A DNA stretch of 64,000 bases from Histoplasma ohiense (lineage: Eukaryota; Ascomycota; Eurotiomycetes; Onygenales; Ajellomycetaceae): NCBI GenBank assembly GCA_017607445.1, contig JAEVHH010000003.1:2418001-2482000 (forward strand). The letters run 5' to 3'. The position numbers were made by a program, and so were the translations under genes. Below are positions 10,471-21,700 of this stretch, one piece after another. The first letter of the stretch is position 1. Each line of letters starts with the position of its first letter. Below the pieces are notes generated by a model. It did not search any database. It was not told the origin of the DNA and saw nothing but the letters and a program-made list of their open reading frames with translations.

Positions 10471-13400
10471 AGCAGAAGACTAGCTGAAGATTTGAGCAGA
10501 AGATGCAAGCAGACACAATCATAATCTCTTTCATTGTAAATAACTTAGTCAATATACAAGCAATGATAGACAGTGGTTTCCTTCACTACACTCTTATAGA
10601 CATTCAGCTGATTGAGAAGCATAAGCTTCAGTGTATTCTCTTTCTCAAATCATATAAACTCAGTGAATTTGACAGTCTCAGAGGATCTGCCTTCTACAAC
10701 ATGATAAGATTTAATGTCAATGTAGAAGAATATGAGAAAAAGAATGTATATATATATGAAATACAAGACCTTGAATATGATCTAATACTTGGTCTATCAT
10801 GACTCACAGAATTTGAAACCTTGTTGAATGCATGCAACTGCTGTCTTATTTTCTCAGAAGATGACTGTGTTTATGAGAAGAATGTTGATAGAACTGCTGA
10901 TCTCACTCAGATATCAGCAGAAGTGTACAAACTACTAATCTGTCAAGTACATGAGAAGAAGAATGTCCAAGTGTTTGCTGTTAGCATGATGAATATCAAA
11001 AAAGCATTAGAAAAGCTAGAATTCAAAGATCTCAAGAAACTGTGCAAGAAACTATCTGAATTGTACAAAGATTTCACAGATGTGTTCAACAAGAAAGAAG
11101 CTGGAAAGCTTTCTTCTCATCAAGAATCTGATATAGATCATACAATTGAGCTCATCAAGAAGAATGATAAGAATCTGCAATCACTCTGAGATTCTCTCTA
11201 CAGCATATCACACAATGAGCTTCTTGTTCTATGAAAAACTCTCAATGAACTACTGAACAAAGACTTCATTCATATTAGCAACTCATCCATCACAGCATCT
11301 GTACTGTTTGTGAAAAAATCAGAAGAAGGCTTATGATTCTGTGTTGACTATCAAGAACTCAATAAGATTACATGAAAGAACTGATACTCTCTCCCACTCA
11401 TCAATGAAATACTTGAATGAATAGAAAAAGCAAAATGATTTACAAAGCTTGATATCTCTGCAGCCTTCTATAAGATAAGGATTAATGAAGATGATGAATG
11501 ACTAACTGCTTTTTGTATGCATTACAGATTATACAAATGAACAGTGACTCTCTTTGAATTAGTGAATGCTTTGAGCATGTTTCAGAAATACATTAACTGA
11601 GCTCTATGAGATCTGCTTGATGAGATTGCCTCAGTGTACATGAATGATATTCTGATCTTCACTGATGAACTGCTCACTGAGCATCACAAGTATGTATGAC
11701 AAGTGCTTGACCATCTACAAAAAGCTGAACTGCAAGTGGACATTGACAAATGTGACTTTGAGATCAAGTCTACAACCTATCTAGAATTCATCATTGAAGC
11801 TGAAAAAGACATACACATGAATTCTAAGAAGATGAAAGCAATCCTCAACTGAAAGATATCAGTCTCAGTAAAAGAGACTAGAAGCTTTCTAGAATTCATC
11901 AACTTCTACTGAAGATTCATCAAAGACTTCTCTGATATTGTATGATCACTGATGAATCTGATCTGGAAAGATGCTGTATTTCAATGAACTGATGAAGTGG
12001 ATGTAGCATTCAAAAAGCTGAAGTGTATGTTCACAAACATCTCAATGCTGCAATCATTTGATTTGAATAAGCATACAATTCTCAAAATGGATGCCTCAGA
12101 TTATGTAGTAGATGGGGCACTGATGCAATATGATAATGAAGATGTTCTACAACTCTGTGTCTTCATCTTGAAAAAGATGTTGTCTGCTGAATGCAACTAC
12201 AAGATCTACAACAAGAAGCTTCTAGCAATCATACAATGTCTTGAAGAATGAGAGTCTGAACTTATGAGTGTTGAAAAGTTTGAGATTGTTACTGATCATA
12301 AGAACTTAGAGTACTTCACAATCACTTGTAAGCTCACTGAAAGATATATGTATTGGTCATTGTTTCTTAGCTGTTTTTTGTTCACAATTTGTTATCAATC
12401 TGAAGTAGAGAACACTCTTGTGAATGCTCTGTTCTGCTGAGAATAAGATATGCCATCTGATGACTTGAATGACAGATGGAAACACTGAGAGCATCAATTA
12501 ATCAACTCTGCAATCATAGAAAGTTCTATGCAATCAGATGAACTCTGTGTACATATCAATCAGTTCTGAGCTCAAGAATCCTCACTCAAAGAACAATGAA
12601 GACTAGTGACAGAAGCAGATGAATTCTGACAACAAGCTGCTGAAGCTGTACAAAGCAAAGCACTCTGATTTCCTGCAGATGTATACTCAAGAACAGATAT
12701 CTCAGCATGTTTGATTGACAATGACAACTGCTTACACTTTCAAAATAGATGATGAGTCTCTGATTCAGAATCTCTATGAACATGAATCATGCAAGAAATT
12801 CATGACTCACTGATGACTGAGCACTCAGAATGTGAAATCATGTACAACATTGTCACTCAAAAATTCTACTGACCAGATATATTGAAAGATATACACTGGT
12901 TTGTACACAACTATGATCACTGCAGCTCAGTGATAGCATGATATGAATGCTGAAAAGAGATGCTGAAGCCTCTATCTGTCTCTGACTGAATTTGATGTAA
13001 TATAGCTATTGATTTTGCAGTTTTCTTGCTCAAGAGCAGAGGTTCTACAAACATTCTAGTCATTGTCAACTGACTCAGCAAGAATGTAATACTACAGCTC
13101 TGTGATAAGATGAATGCTGAAGTAGTTGCAGACATCTTCATTAGAAGTCTGTTCTATCATATACACAGTCTGTCTTCATTCATTGTGTCAGATAGAGACA
13201 GTCAATTTATCAGTGCACTCTGGGCCCATGTATATCAATTACTAAAAATTGAATGAAAATTATCAACAGCATACCACTCAGAGACTGATGAAGCTACTGA
13301 GAGAATGATATAAACAGTAAAGAACATTCTCTGTAAGTTCTGCAATTATACACAAGACAACTGAAGCAATCTGCTGTCACACACTGAGATTGCAATTAAC

Positions 13401-14081
13401 AGTTGAGATTTTACTACAACAGATGTAAGCTCATTCTTTCTTCTATATGAATACAACTTAGAGGTTCTGGACTTCTCTGAGACTCTCTGAGAAACCACAT
13501 ACACCCACAGCCTCATACAGACAGCAGAGAACATTGTGAGCAAGTTGAAGAAAGTTCATGAATAAGCAGAAGCTTCAATGATCAGTGTTCAGCAAAATTA
13601 TAAGAATCAAGTAAACATCAGAAGAAGTTCTGCAATTCAATACTATATAGAAGACAAAGTCTGACTGAATCTCAAGAATATAAGAACAGATCACTTCTTG
13701 TGTATGTTAGATTACTGTCACATCAAATATACAGTAAAGAAAGTGCTAGACACACCCAATTTTTGACTCAACATCTCATCTGACATTCACAATGTCTTTC
13801 ATACAAACCTGCTCTGACCCACAGCTGAGGATCCATTCCTCTCACAGAGAATCTTCAATTGACAGCCACTCATCATTGTAGAAGAAGACAATGAACTCAA
13901 GTGGAAAATTGAAGCAATTCTTGACAATAGAACCAACTGCTGCTGTTATAAATATCTTGTCAAATGGATAGAATATGATTGTCTGATCTGAGAATCTGTG
14001 TCCATCTTGAAGAACACTGCTGCCCTCAACATCTACAAATCCTCACTCACTCTGATAGAGAGAGATAATGTGATGGATTAG
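10471..14081 (+). pseudogene. pol: Family A pol (PR-RT-RNaseH-IN-chromodomain), copy A1
   Basis: Polyprotein that would copy the element RNA and integrate the cDNA. Protease motif MIDSG at about 10564. The RT core runs from about 11290 to 11900, with the catalytic box reading YMND at 11637-11648 rather than YxDD. RNase H shows DASDYVVDGAL at about 12091-12123. Integrase has an HHCC region (about 12780-12925) and D,D,E residues near 13011 (IDF), 13195 (SDRDSQF) and 13295. The chromodomain spans about 13890-14040 (IEAILDNR, YKYLVKWIEYD). The stop at 14081 lies 13 bases inside the 3' LTR. Tens of in-frame TGA codons make it inactive. Confidence 0.93.
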
Positions 14082-14602
14082 TATCTGTTAGTAATTAACT
14101 TACACAATCAACTTCTCTTCTGCATCTGCTTGTTTCTAGCTGTTGTGATCTTGTGTAATTTTTGATGTTCTTTCACTCTATGCTCTGCACTTGTATAGTT
14201 TCTAACAATTCTTCTGTGTAGCTCTTAATGTTCTTCTGCTCTGTGCTCTGCACTTGTGTAGTCTCTAACAATTCTTTTATGTAGCTTCTTACATTCTTCT
14301 ACTCTATATTCTGTGCTTGTGTAGTCTCTAATGATTCTTCTGTGTAGCTCTCAATGATTCCTCCACCCCATGCTCTGCACTTGTATAGTTTCTAATGATT
14401 TTTACATATATCTCTTAATGTTCTTCTGCTCTGTGCTTCACTGTGGAGTGGCTTCTGATATTCTTCTGCTCTGAACTTTCCTCTATAAAAACCCCCTTTG
14501 TATGACTTTTTCTTCTGATTTCTTTTCTCTTTCTTTCCTTAATCAATTCGTAATCTGTAATTAGGATAGTATCAAATCATTAATCGAAGTACGCCCGTTA
14601 CA
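14069..14602 (+). repeat. Family A 3' LTR of A1
   Basis: 534 bp. The last ~60 bp keep CpGs (TTCGTAATC, ATCGAAGTACGCCCGTTACA), while the same positions of the 5' LTR, which face inward, have lost them. Confidence 0.95.
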
Positions 14603-14607
14603 GTCTG
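14603..14607. repeat. TSD of A1 (right copy, GTCTG)
   Basis: Second copy of the 5 bp duplication at 8522-8526. Confidence 0.92.
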
Positions 14608-14760
14608 CTTTTTTTATCAATTTATCACTGATGTCTGTGGAGCAGAGGGAGAGAGTGCTCTGAATGATAAAGAAGTGAAAGAAGAAGATGAGAGGAAATG
14701 TCTTTCTTCATTGAATATGTCAGAGAATAAGTAGATTGATGAAGAAGAGAAGAAGTGAAG
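14608..14760 (+). pseudogene. Antisense accessory gene of B1 (second part)
   Basis: Continues the accessory gene interrupted at 8526. It matches 49503-49640 of B2, where the join is uninterrupted, and encodes a short charged region. The end is uncertain because B1 and B2 differ in frame here. Confidence 0.5.
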
Positions 14761-15080
14761 AAACAAATGTCTTGTGAAATAGACATTTGTCTATATCTCT
14801 GCACTCAAAATGAGTGCTGGTAATCTACAAGTATCAGAAGAAGTATTGAGCAAGAATGGCAGAGAGAAAGAATAAAAGAGATGATGAAAAAGAGAAGAGA
14901 AAGTGAGAGATGAGAGTGAATGAATTAAAAGTCTTTAGACTTTTCTTATAATCTGTTTTCTTTGTTTTTTCCTTGCTTGTATGTTTTATTTTTTGTATTT
15001 ATTATACCCAAATTGATTTTTTTTCTTTTTCCCTTTTCCCTGATAAAATCCTTCTAAAAAAAATGCATTTGATTGAAGTT
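14761..15080. other. B1 spacer between accessory gene and pol end
   Basis: Homologous to about 49640-49965. No gene recognised. Two convergent transcripts (accessory gene on plus, pol on minus) would end here. Confidence 0.45.
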
Positions 15081-17674
15081 TGAATGAGATTTGTGTTTCT
15101 AGTGTTTTTCAATTTAAGATTTGTGCTTCTGACATCTTTCAACTTGATGTTCACACTTTTGATGTTTGAGAGTATGTTGTTTTTGTATTTGTTGTTCATT
15201 TTCTTGTTCAAGAAAGATTTCAAATGCCTGAGTGTTCAATATATTTTCTTTCAGTTTCCATGTATCACCACTAGAATCCCAATCTGTTCATTTCACAAAA
15301 TATTTCAGAGGTTTGTTTTTTTGTTGTTGTTTTTCAAGAATTTCTTTGACTTGATATTCTTCTTCACTGTTGATAAGTTTCAGTTCTGGTTCTGATAGAG
15401 CTCCATTTCTGCAGTTGTATGACTTCAATAAAGATATATGAAATACAGAATGAATGCTTCTATATGAAGATGACAGTTCTAGTTTATATACTTATTTTTC
15501 AATGATATTCAGAATCTTGAAAAATTCAATATATTTATGATTGAGTTTGTGAACTGAGTGTAGCAATCAGAGATTTTTTGCATTGAGTATGACATAGTCA
15601 TCTATTTTAAATTGTTGAAGTTTATGTTTTGCATCATAATAGATTTTCTGTATTTGTTGCATCTTTTGTAGATTCTTGAGAAGCTTATGATGTGTTTTCT
15701 TGATATATTTCACACAGCTAGCAGCATGTATGGCAACTGATTGTGATGATTTGCTGATATTAATTTTCAAATCAGATTGATATCTCATTAAGGCTTCCGC
15801 GGGTGCTATTTCAGTAGAGGTATGTTGAGAGATATTGTAAATGAACTGTGTCAGCAGTAGCCAGTATGTTCAGTCATTTTGATGATAGTTGATAAAGCAT
15901 TGAAGATAATGTTTCAAGGTTTGATTTTGTCATTCTGTTTGGCCATCTGTTTGAGGGTGAAAGGCTGTTGAAAATTTCCAGCATGTGTCTAGCATATAAC
16001 AAAAGATGGATCAATAATGGCTTGTAAATAATAAATCTCAATCAGATATATGGTTTTTAGATACTCTATAAATTGTATAGAACTTGGTATAAACAATTTC
16101 CACTAGTTTATCAGCTGTAATGTTCTTGATGCAAGGAATATAGATTGTAAACTTGGTATATATATCCACAATCACTAAAATTGTATCATAGATTTGGTGA
16201 AGGAATGTAGAGACTGGCAAGTCTGTAATAAAATCTATAGTAATGAACTCAAAAAAATTTGATGATAAGAGGATTGTATTCAATTCTTCATATTGTCTAT
16301 ATTATTTTGACTTTACTCTTTGATAAGTATCATAAGTGAATATATAATCTTTGATATTTCTGACTAGTTCATGTCAATAGTATTTATTCTGAATGCTGTC
16401 TATGAACTTTTTTATACCAAAGTGACCCCTCTGCAGATCATCATGATTTGCACTGATAATTTCATCAATGAGTGTCTTTTGTTGAGAGATATACACACAA
16501 CCATCAGCATGCAATATATTATTCTCAGAAATTGTTTATAGTATATTTTCAGCAACAGTTATACTCTTCTCTTTTATCTTCTCTCTTTGCTCAGCAGCAA
16601 AAGAATCAATCTTCTGTGCTTTACTCAGAAATGAAATGAAGAATTCAGATATTTCTGTATATACTAAGTTCTCAAGAATAGTTTTATTGACTGCAATTCA
16701 GAGCATATACTACTCAATGTACAATGAAGAGAAAGAGTTTACATGAGAGATAGAAGACATCAATATATGAAGTGTTTTTTGCTCATTAAAAGAAGCATTT
16801 TGCTCATTAGATATCTGTGCACAGACTATATCAGAAGAAATATCATTTTGAAAAGAAGTATCAGTTTTTCAGTCTAGTCTAACTCTATGTTTCAGCTTCT
16901 GTTGCAGAGTAGATAATATAGTTTGATTATTATAGATCTCACTGTAGTCTGTGTGATGACTGAGCTCATCAGCTGAATTCTTTGATCTAGAGTGATGCAG
17001 TAATACAAAATCATAAGCAGATAAAGCTTTCACTCATCTGATCTGATGTCTGTTCAGTTTTTTAGTTGTCATAAAGTACTGCAGATTGACATGATCAGAT
17101 CAGACTTGAATTGAATACTGATTTCTTTTCAGATAGTGTCTTCAATTCTTAAATACTGCTACAATAGTCAAAAGTTCTTTATCATGAGTATCATAATACA
17201 TTTCCACATCAATCAACTTTCTTGATCAGAAGGCAACTGAATGTCAGTGTCCATCATTCTACAATTGTGACAGAATAGCAGTGACTGCAAAAGTGAATGC
17301 ATCAGATTTGATCTGAATATACTGAGCTGAGTCAAAATAAGCTAATAGAGAAGCATGTATAAAGCATGATTTAAGTTCATTGAAAGTGCTTTGAGTATCT
17401 TCTGTTCAAATAAAAGTGGCTTTTATTTCCCTCTTCTTGCTCACTTTTGTAAGTTTGAATAATGGAGCTGCAATAGAGGAGAAAAACTTAATAAATTACT
17501 GATAGAAATTAGCAAAACTCAAGAAGAATTGAACCTCTTTAATTGATTTAGATATAGATTATTTCACAATAGTGAAGACTCTGTCTGACTTCATTTTGAT
17601 ATTATTTGTATCTATAACAAACCTCAGAAATGAGATTTTGTCCACTTTGAATTCATACTTAGAGAGTTTTGTAA
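15081..17674 (-). pseudogene. pol: Family B pol, copy B1, C-terminal half
   Basis: Minus-strand continuation of the pol started at 37567-38700 and split by A2. Reading from 17674 leftwards: end of RT (LSKYEFKVDK-type segment), RNase H (about 17400-16850), an integrase zinc region (about 16550-16330) and catalytic core (FITIDFITDLPVS at about 16210-16250; open at 16038-16283), integrase C-terminal domain (15567-15788), then a chromodomain at about 15190-15380 with KYFVK and a following Trp. Some stops are TGA from CGA or TGG. Its partner in B2 is 45400-47365 plus 50160-50622. Confidence 0.88.
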
Positions 17675-17679
17675 ATAGA
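17675..17679. repeat. TSD of A2 (left copy, ATAGA)
   Basis: ATAGA here and at 37562-37566 flank A2. The B1 RT reading is continuous when A2 and one TSD are removed. Confidence 0.92.
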
Positions 17680-18212
17680 TGTGACGGATTAGCATTCATT
17701 AGTAATTAACTTACACAATCAACTCCTCTTCTGCATCCGCTTGTTTCTGACTGTTGTGACCTCATATAATCCTTGATGTTCTTCTGCTCTGTGCTCTGTG
17801 CTTGCATAGTTTCTAACAATTCTTTCATATAGCTTTTAATGTTCTTCCACTTCATGCTCTGCACTCATATAGTCTCTAACAATTCTTCTGTATAGCTTCT
17901 AACATTCTTCTGCTCTGTGTTCTGCACTCATGTAGTCTCTAATGATTCTTTCATGTAGCTCTCAATGATTCCTCCATTCCACACTCTGTTCTCATGTAGT
18001 TTCTAATAATTCTTACACATATCTCTTAATGTTCTTTCACTCTACATTTCACTGTAGAGCAGCTTCTGATATTCCTCTGCTCTGAACTTTTCTCTATAAG
18101 AACTCTCTTTGTACAACTTTTTCTTCTGATTTCTTTTCTCTTTTCTTTCTTAATCAATTCATAATCTGTATTAGAATAGTGCTAGATTGTTAATTGAAGT
18201 ACATCTGTTACA
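17680..18212 (+). repeat. Family A 5' LTR of A2
   Basis: 533 bp, TGTGACGG...CTGTTACA. CpGs survive near the outer end (GTGACGG, CATCCGCTTG) and are gone at the inner end. Confidence 0.93.
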
Positions 18213-18607
18213 TTACAAATTGATTCTTCTGCATTTAAGACTTAAGTGTCTTGTTATTAGTTCTTACATCTGAGTGTGTTGTTTAAGATCTGAGTGTCTT
18301 GTTATCAGTTCTTACATCTGAGTGCATTGTTTACAGATCTGAGTGTCTAGTTGTTACAAAAGATCTCTTGTGAGCTTGAGTGTCTCTATCATTAGTTATA
18401 TAGACTGCTGTGTCTAAGTGTCTGAGACACAATCAACTGTGTTCTATAAGGTCTGAGTGTCTATGAACTGTAACACTGTGAATAGTGTTCACAAAGAAGC
18501 TTGACAAAGCTTAGTGCTGCAACACTGTGAATAGTGTCTGTGAGAGAACTGAGTGTCTACAAGTATTTCTTTTCTTTTTTTTTTATTACATATTCTTAGA
18601 TATTGAA
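18213..18607 (+). other. Family A primer site and leader, copy A2
   Basis: Begins TTACAAATTGATT, complementary to AATCAATTCGTAA as preserved in the 3' LTR of the same copy (about 37500-37512). Carries the same CTGAGTGTCT-like repeats as A1. No gene. Confidence 0.65.
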
Positions 18608-19640
18608 ATGAACTACAAGCAATTCTACAAACACTCATCACATTCAAACACAGCAGATGATAACTTAGATCTACAAAGCATTCTTCAGCAGCAGATACTA
18701 CAGATGACTGAATTGCAATGACAACTTGCTGAGATGAGCACTTCTGCATTCACTGTTTCTTCTACACTCACATCTCATGAAAAGCTCTCAAGAGAGAAGC
18801 TTTCAATCCTCAACAAATATGAGAGAGATCTAGCACTCTATCTTGTATGAAAGTCAAAAGCAAATATCAAATTGAACATTGATGAATGAGCAATAGACTC
18901 ACTATTCAATCAAGTGTGGTATATTCATAGCAGATTGAATGGCAATGTGTTAGCAAAATTTCAATTCTGAATGAGTTATTGTCAGAATCATCAGTGTACA
19001 TCAGAGCTAGTCTTCTGACAACTTGACTCTCTCTTTCTCAATTCTACACTTTAAGTCAAGATGTTAGACTGGTTTAATCAGATTTATCAGATGAATGTTG
19101 TGTTGACAACTTATCTTTCTGAATTCAATTGCAAGCTTCTAGAAGCAGATGAGCAAGACTGAGATGATGCTGTCAAGATCAATATATTGTTCAAGAACTT
19201 GAACTTTCAGTTGTATAATCAAAGTGTAGAGTATCTGAAGTTCTCAATATACAGCAAATTCTGTGCTCATCTTTGTCTGTTGAACAACAATCTGTCTCAG
19301 TTTCATATGCTTCAAAATTGCAGAGGATTCTGCTGAACAAATGTATATGTTTCAAACCACTCTGCAGCACCCCCCACCTCTGAATCAGAATCAATGAACT
19401 GAGTCCCACATGTAAACACAAGTCATTCAAGAGTCCTCAATGTCTCAGAGAAGAACATTATCAATCAAATCATCAGAGAAGTCTGCATATGCTGCAACAA
19501 ATCAGAGCACTTTACAAATCAATGTCTGAATGCAATCACTCTGAGTAAATCTCTCACATGCATGAACACTGTGTCATCTGCAGATAGGCAAGAACAGAGA
19601 CAAGATGAGCTCTCATTTTAAAATATGAATGAGAACTCAA
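18608..19640 (+). pseudogene. gag: Family A gag, copy A2
   Basis: ATG at 18608 starts MNYKQFYKHS. Capsid region near 18780-19000 and a CCHC knuckle at about 19480-19525 with two Cys/His positions changed by CpG decay. The downstream protease frame is again -1 relative to gag. Inactivated by TGA stops. Confidence 0.86.
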
Positions 19641-20886
19641 GAAGCAGAAAGCTAGCTGAAGATTCAAGCAGAAGATACAAGCAGACACAATTATGATCTC
19701 TGTCATTGTAAATAGTCTAGTCAATGTACAAGCAATGGTAGACAGTGGTTTCCTTCATTATACTCTTATAGACATTCAGCTGATTGAGAAGTATAAGCTT
19801 CAGTGTATTCTCTTTCTCAAGTCATATAAACTCAGTGAATTTGATGACCTCAGAGGATCCATCTTCTACAACATGATAAGATTTAATGTCAATGTAGAAG
19901 AACATAAGAAAAAGAATGTATATACATACAAAATACAAAATCTTGAGTACAATCTAATACTCAGTCTATTATGACTCACAGAATTTGAAACCTTGTTGAA
20001 TGCATGCAACTGCTGTCTTATTTTCTCAGAAGATGACTGTGTTTATGAGAAGAATGTTGATAGAACCACTGATCTCACTCAGATATCAGTGGAAGCATAC
20101 AAACTACTAATTCATCAAGCACATGAGAAGAAGAATGTTCAAGTGTTCACTGCTAGTATGACAGATATCAAAAAAGCACTAGAGAAGCTAGAACTCAGAG
20201 ATCTCAAGAAATCACACAAGAAACTATCTGAATTGTACAAAGACTTTGCAGATGTATTCAATGAAAAAGAAGCTGCAAAGCTTCTCTCTCACTGAGAATC
20301 TGATATAGATCATACAATTGAGTTTATTAAGAAAGACAGTAAAAACCTGCAACTGTTCTGAAATTCTCTCTACAGTATATCACACAACAAGCTTCTTGTT
20401 CTACAAAAAACACTCAACAGATTACTGAACAAAGATTTCATTCATATTAGCAACTCATCTGCTGCAGTATCTGTACTGTTTCTGAAGAAATCAGAAGAAG
20501 GCTTACAATTCTGCATTTACTATCAAGAACTCAACAAGATTGCACAGAAGAACTGATACTCTCTTCCACTCATCAATAAAATACTCAAATAAATAGAAAA
20601 GACAAAATGATTTATAAAGCTTAACATCTCTGCAGCCTTCTACAAGATAAGAATTAATGAAGATGACAAATGACTAACTGTCTTTCATACACATTACAGA
20701 TTATACAAATGAACAGTGACTCTCTTTGAATTAATGAATACTTCAAGAATGTTTCAGAAATACATTAACTGAGCTCTATAAGATCTGCTTGATGAGATCA
20801 TCTCAGTATATATGAACAATATTCTGATCTTCACTGATGAATCATTTACTGAGCACTGCAAGTATATACAACAAGTGCTTGACTGC
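19641..20886 (+). pseudogene. pol: Family A pol, copy A2, N-terminal piece
   Basis: Protease with MVDSG at about 19738-19752, then a linker (open 19993-20295) and RT from about 20450. The RT box reads YMNN at about 20810 (YMND in A1 and A4). The sequence stops at 20886 at the C1 insertion, in the segment after the RT box; the next codons are at 27979. Confidence 0.88.
20882..20886. repeat. TSD of C1 (left copy, ACTGC)
   Basis: ACTGC here and at 27974-27978. A4 has ACTGT once at the matching pol position (about 59353). Confidence 0.92.
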
Positions 20887-21157
20887 TGTAAGAGATGGTT
20901 GTAGGTATAATTATGGGAGTAGTGTGAAGTACACACATAGGATGTTAAGAAGGTAGCAATCTCTATTATTCAAAGCTAATTGCTGATCTCCTAATATCTA
21001 CGGATATCAGTGAGCATTATATAGGCGACCACCACGCGCTACAGCCGCCTATGGTGCTGTGTGCTATGTCCCTCTTCATTAATTCTGGTGTGTTCTGTGT
21101 TCTTCTATCACCATATAGCTATTTCCTAATATAGATATCTCTGTTGCACCTATTACA
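20887..21157 (-). repeat. Family C 3' LTR of C1
   Basis: 271 bp, TGTAAGAG...CTATTACA on the plus strand. CpGs survive in the CACCACGCGCTAC block at about 21029-21041. Confidence 0.95.
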
Positions 21158-21700
21158 ATTATCTCTCTTCTTCAAAGGCCTGGTCCTCAGAGCTTCTTAC
21201 TGCAACATGCGAAGTTCATAACATGTGCTGTGTGGTTAATATTGTATAGAGTTCACAGGATTGGGCTGGATTAATTGTTGAGATTAATTTCAGAGTGTTG
21301 CTGTTTTGGAAGAACATTTTTCCATCTTCAGTGTCAATGCAGTCCAATCACAATTTAGGCACAACTTCTGAACCCCTTTTCTTTGACTTTTACATCAAAA
21401 AGTTGTACTCTAACAAAATCATCACCACCATCACCATCAATGATTTTTTATTTAAAAAGAATACATCAATTTATCAAACAAAGTACACTGTATCTTTCTA
21501 TGTGATTTTTATTGCGAAATTTGAAGTTTTGGTTGTGTGGTTGTGTTTTCCATTTTGGATTGAGTTTTGTGTTGTTGCAATTCCTTTGATCATCATTGCA
21601 ATATTGATTTCAATCTCCAACATCTGTCTTTCTTTCTTGTTGCTTTTGCTTTTCCTTCTCCTTTGAATAAGGCCTTGATACTAATTAAAGTTATGATAGA
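21158..21700. other. C1 spacer upstream of the antisense gene
   Basis: Homologous to 3273-3804 of C0. An open stretch at 21295-21666 is hydrophobic and not maintained in C0, so I do not call it a gene. Expected to hold the antisense promoter; CT-rich tracts lie at 21625-21665. Confidence 0.5.

Larger units (their letters stand above)
8527..14602 (+). mobile_element. Family A chromovirus, copy A1 (full length)
   Basis: A 6076 bp complete element with 534 bp LTRs at both ends and TSD GTCTG, inserted in the accessory gene of B1. Order: 5' LTR, self-primer site, 375 bp leader, gag, protease, RT, RNase H, integrase, chromodomain, 3' LTR. It has exactly the same length as A4. The pol frame is maintained from 10503 to the stop at 14081, so decay was by substitution rather than indels. 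Confidence 0.95.

Noticed and set aside
21295..21666. 123-codon hydrophobic open frame upstream of the C1 antisense gene
   Set aside because: Not maintained in the homologous C0 segment (3273-3800), which is full of stops; probably spacer.
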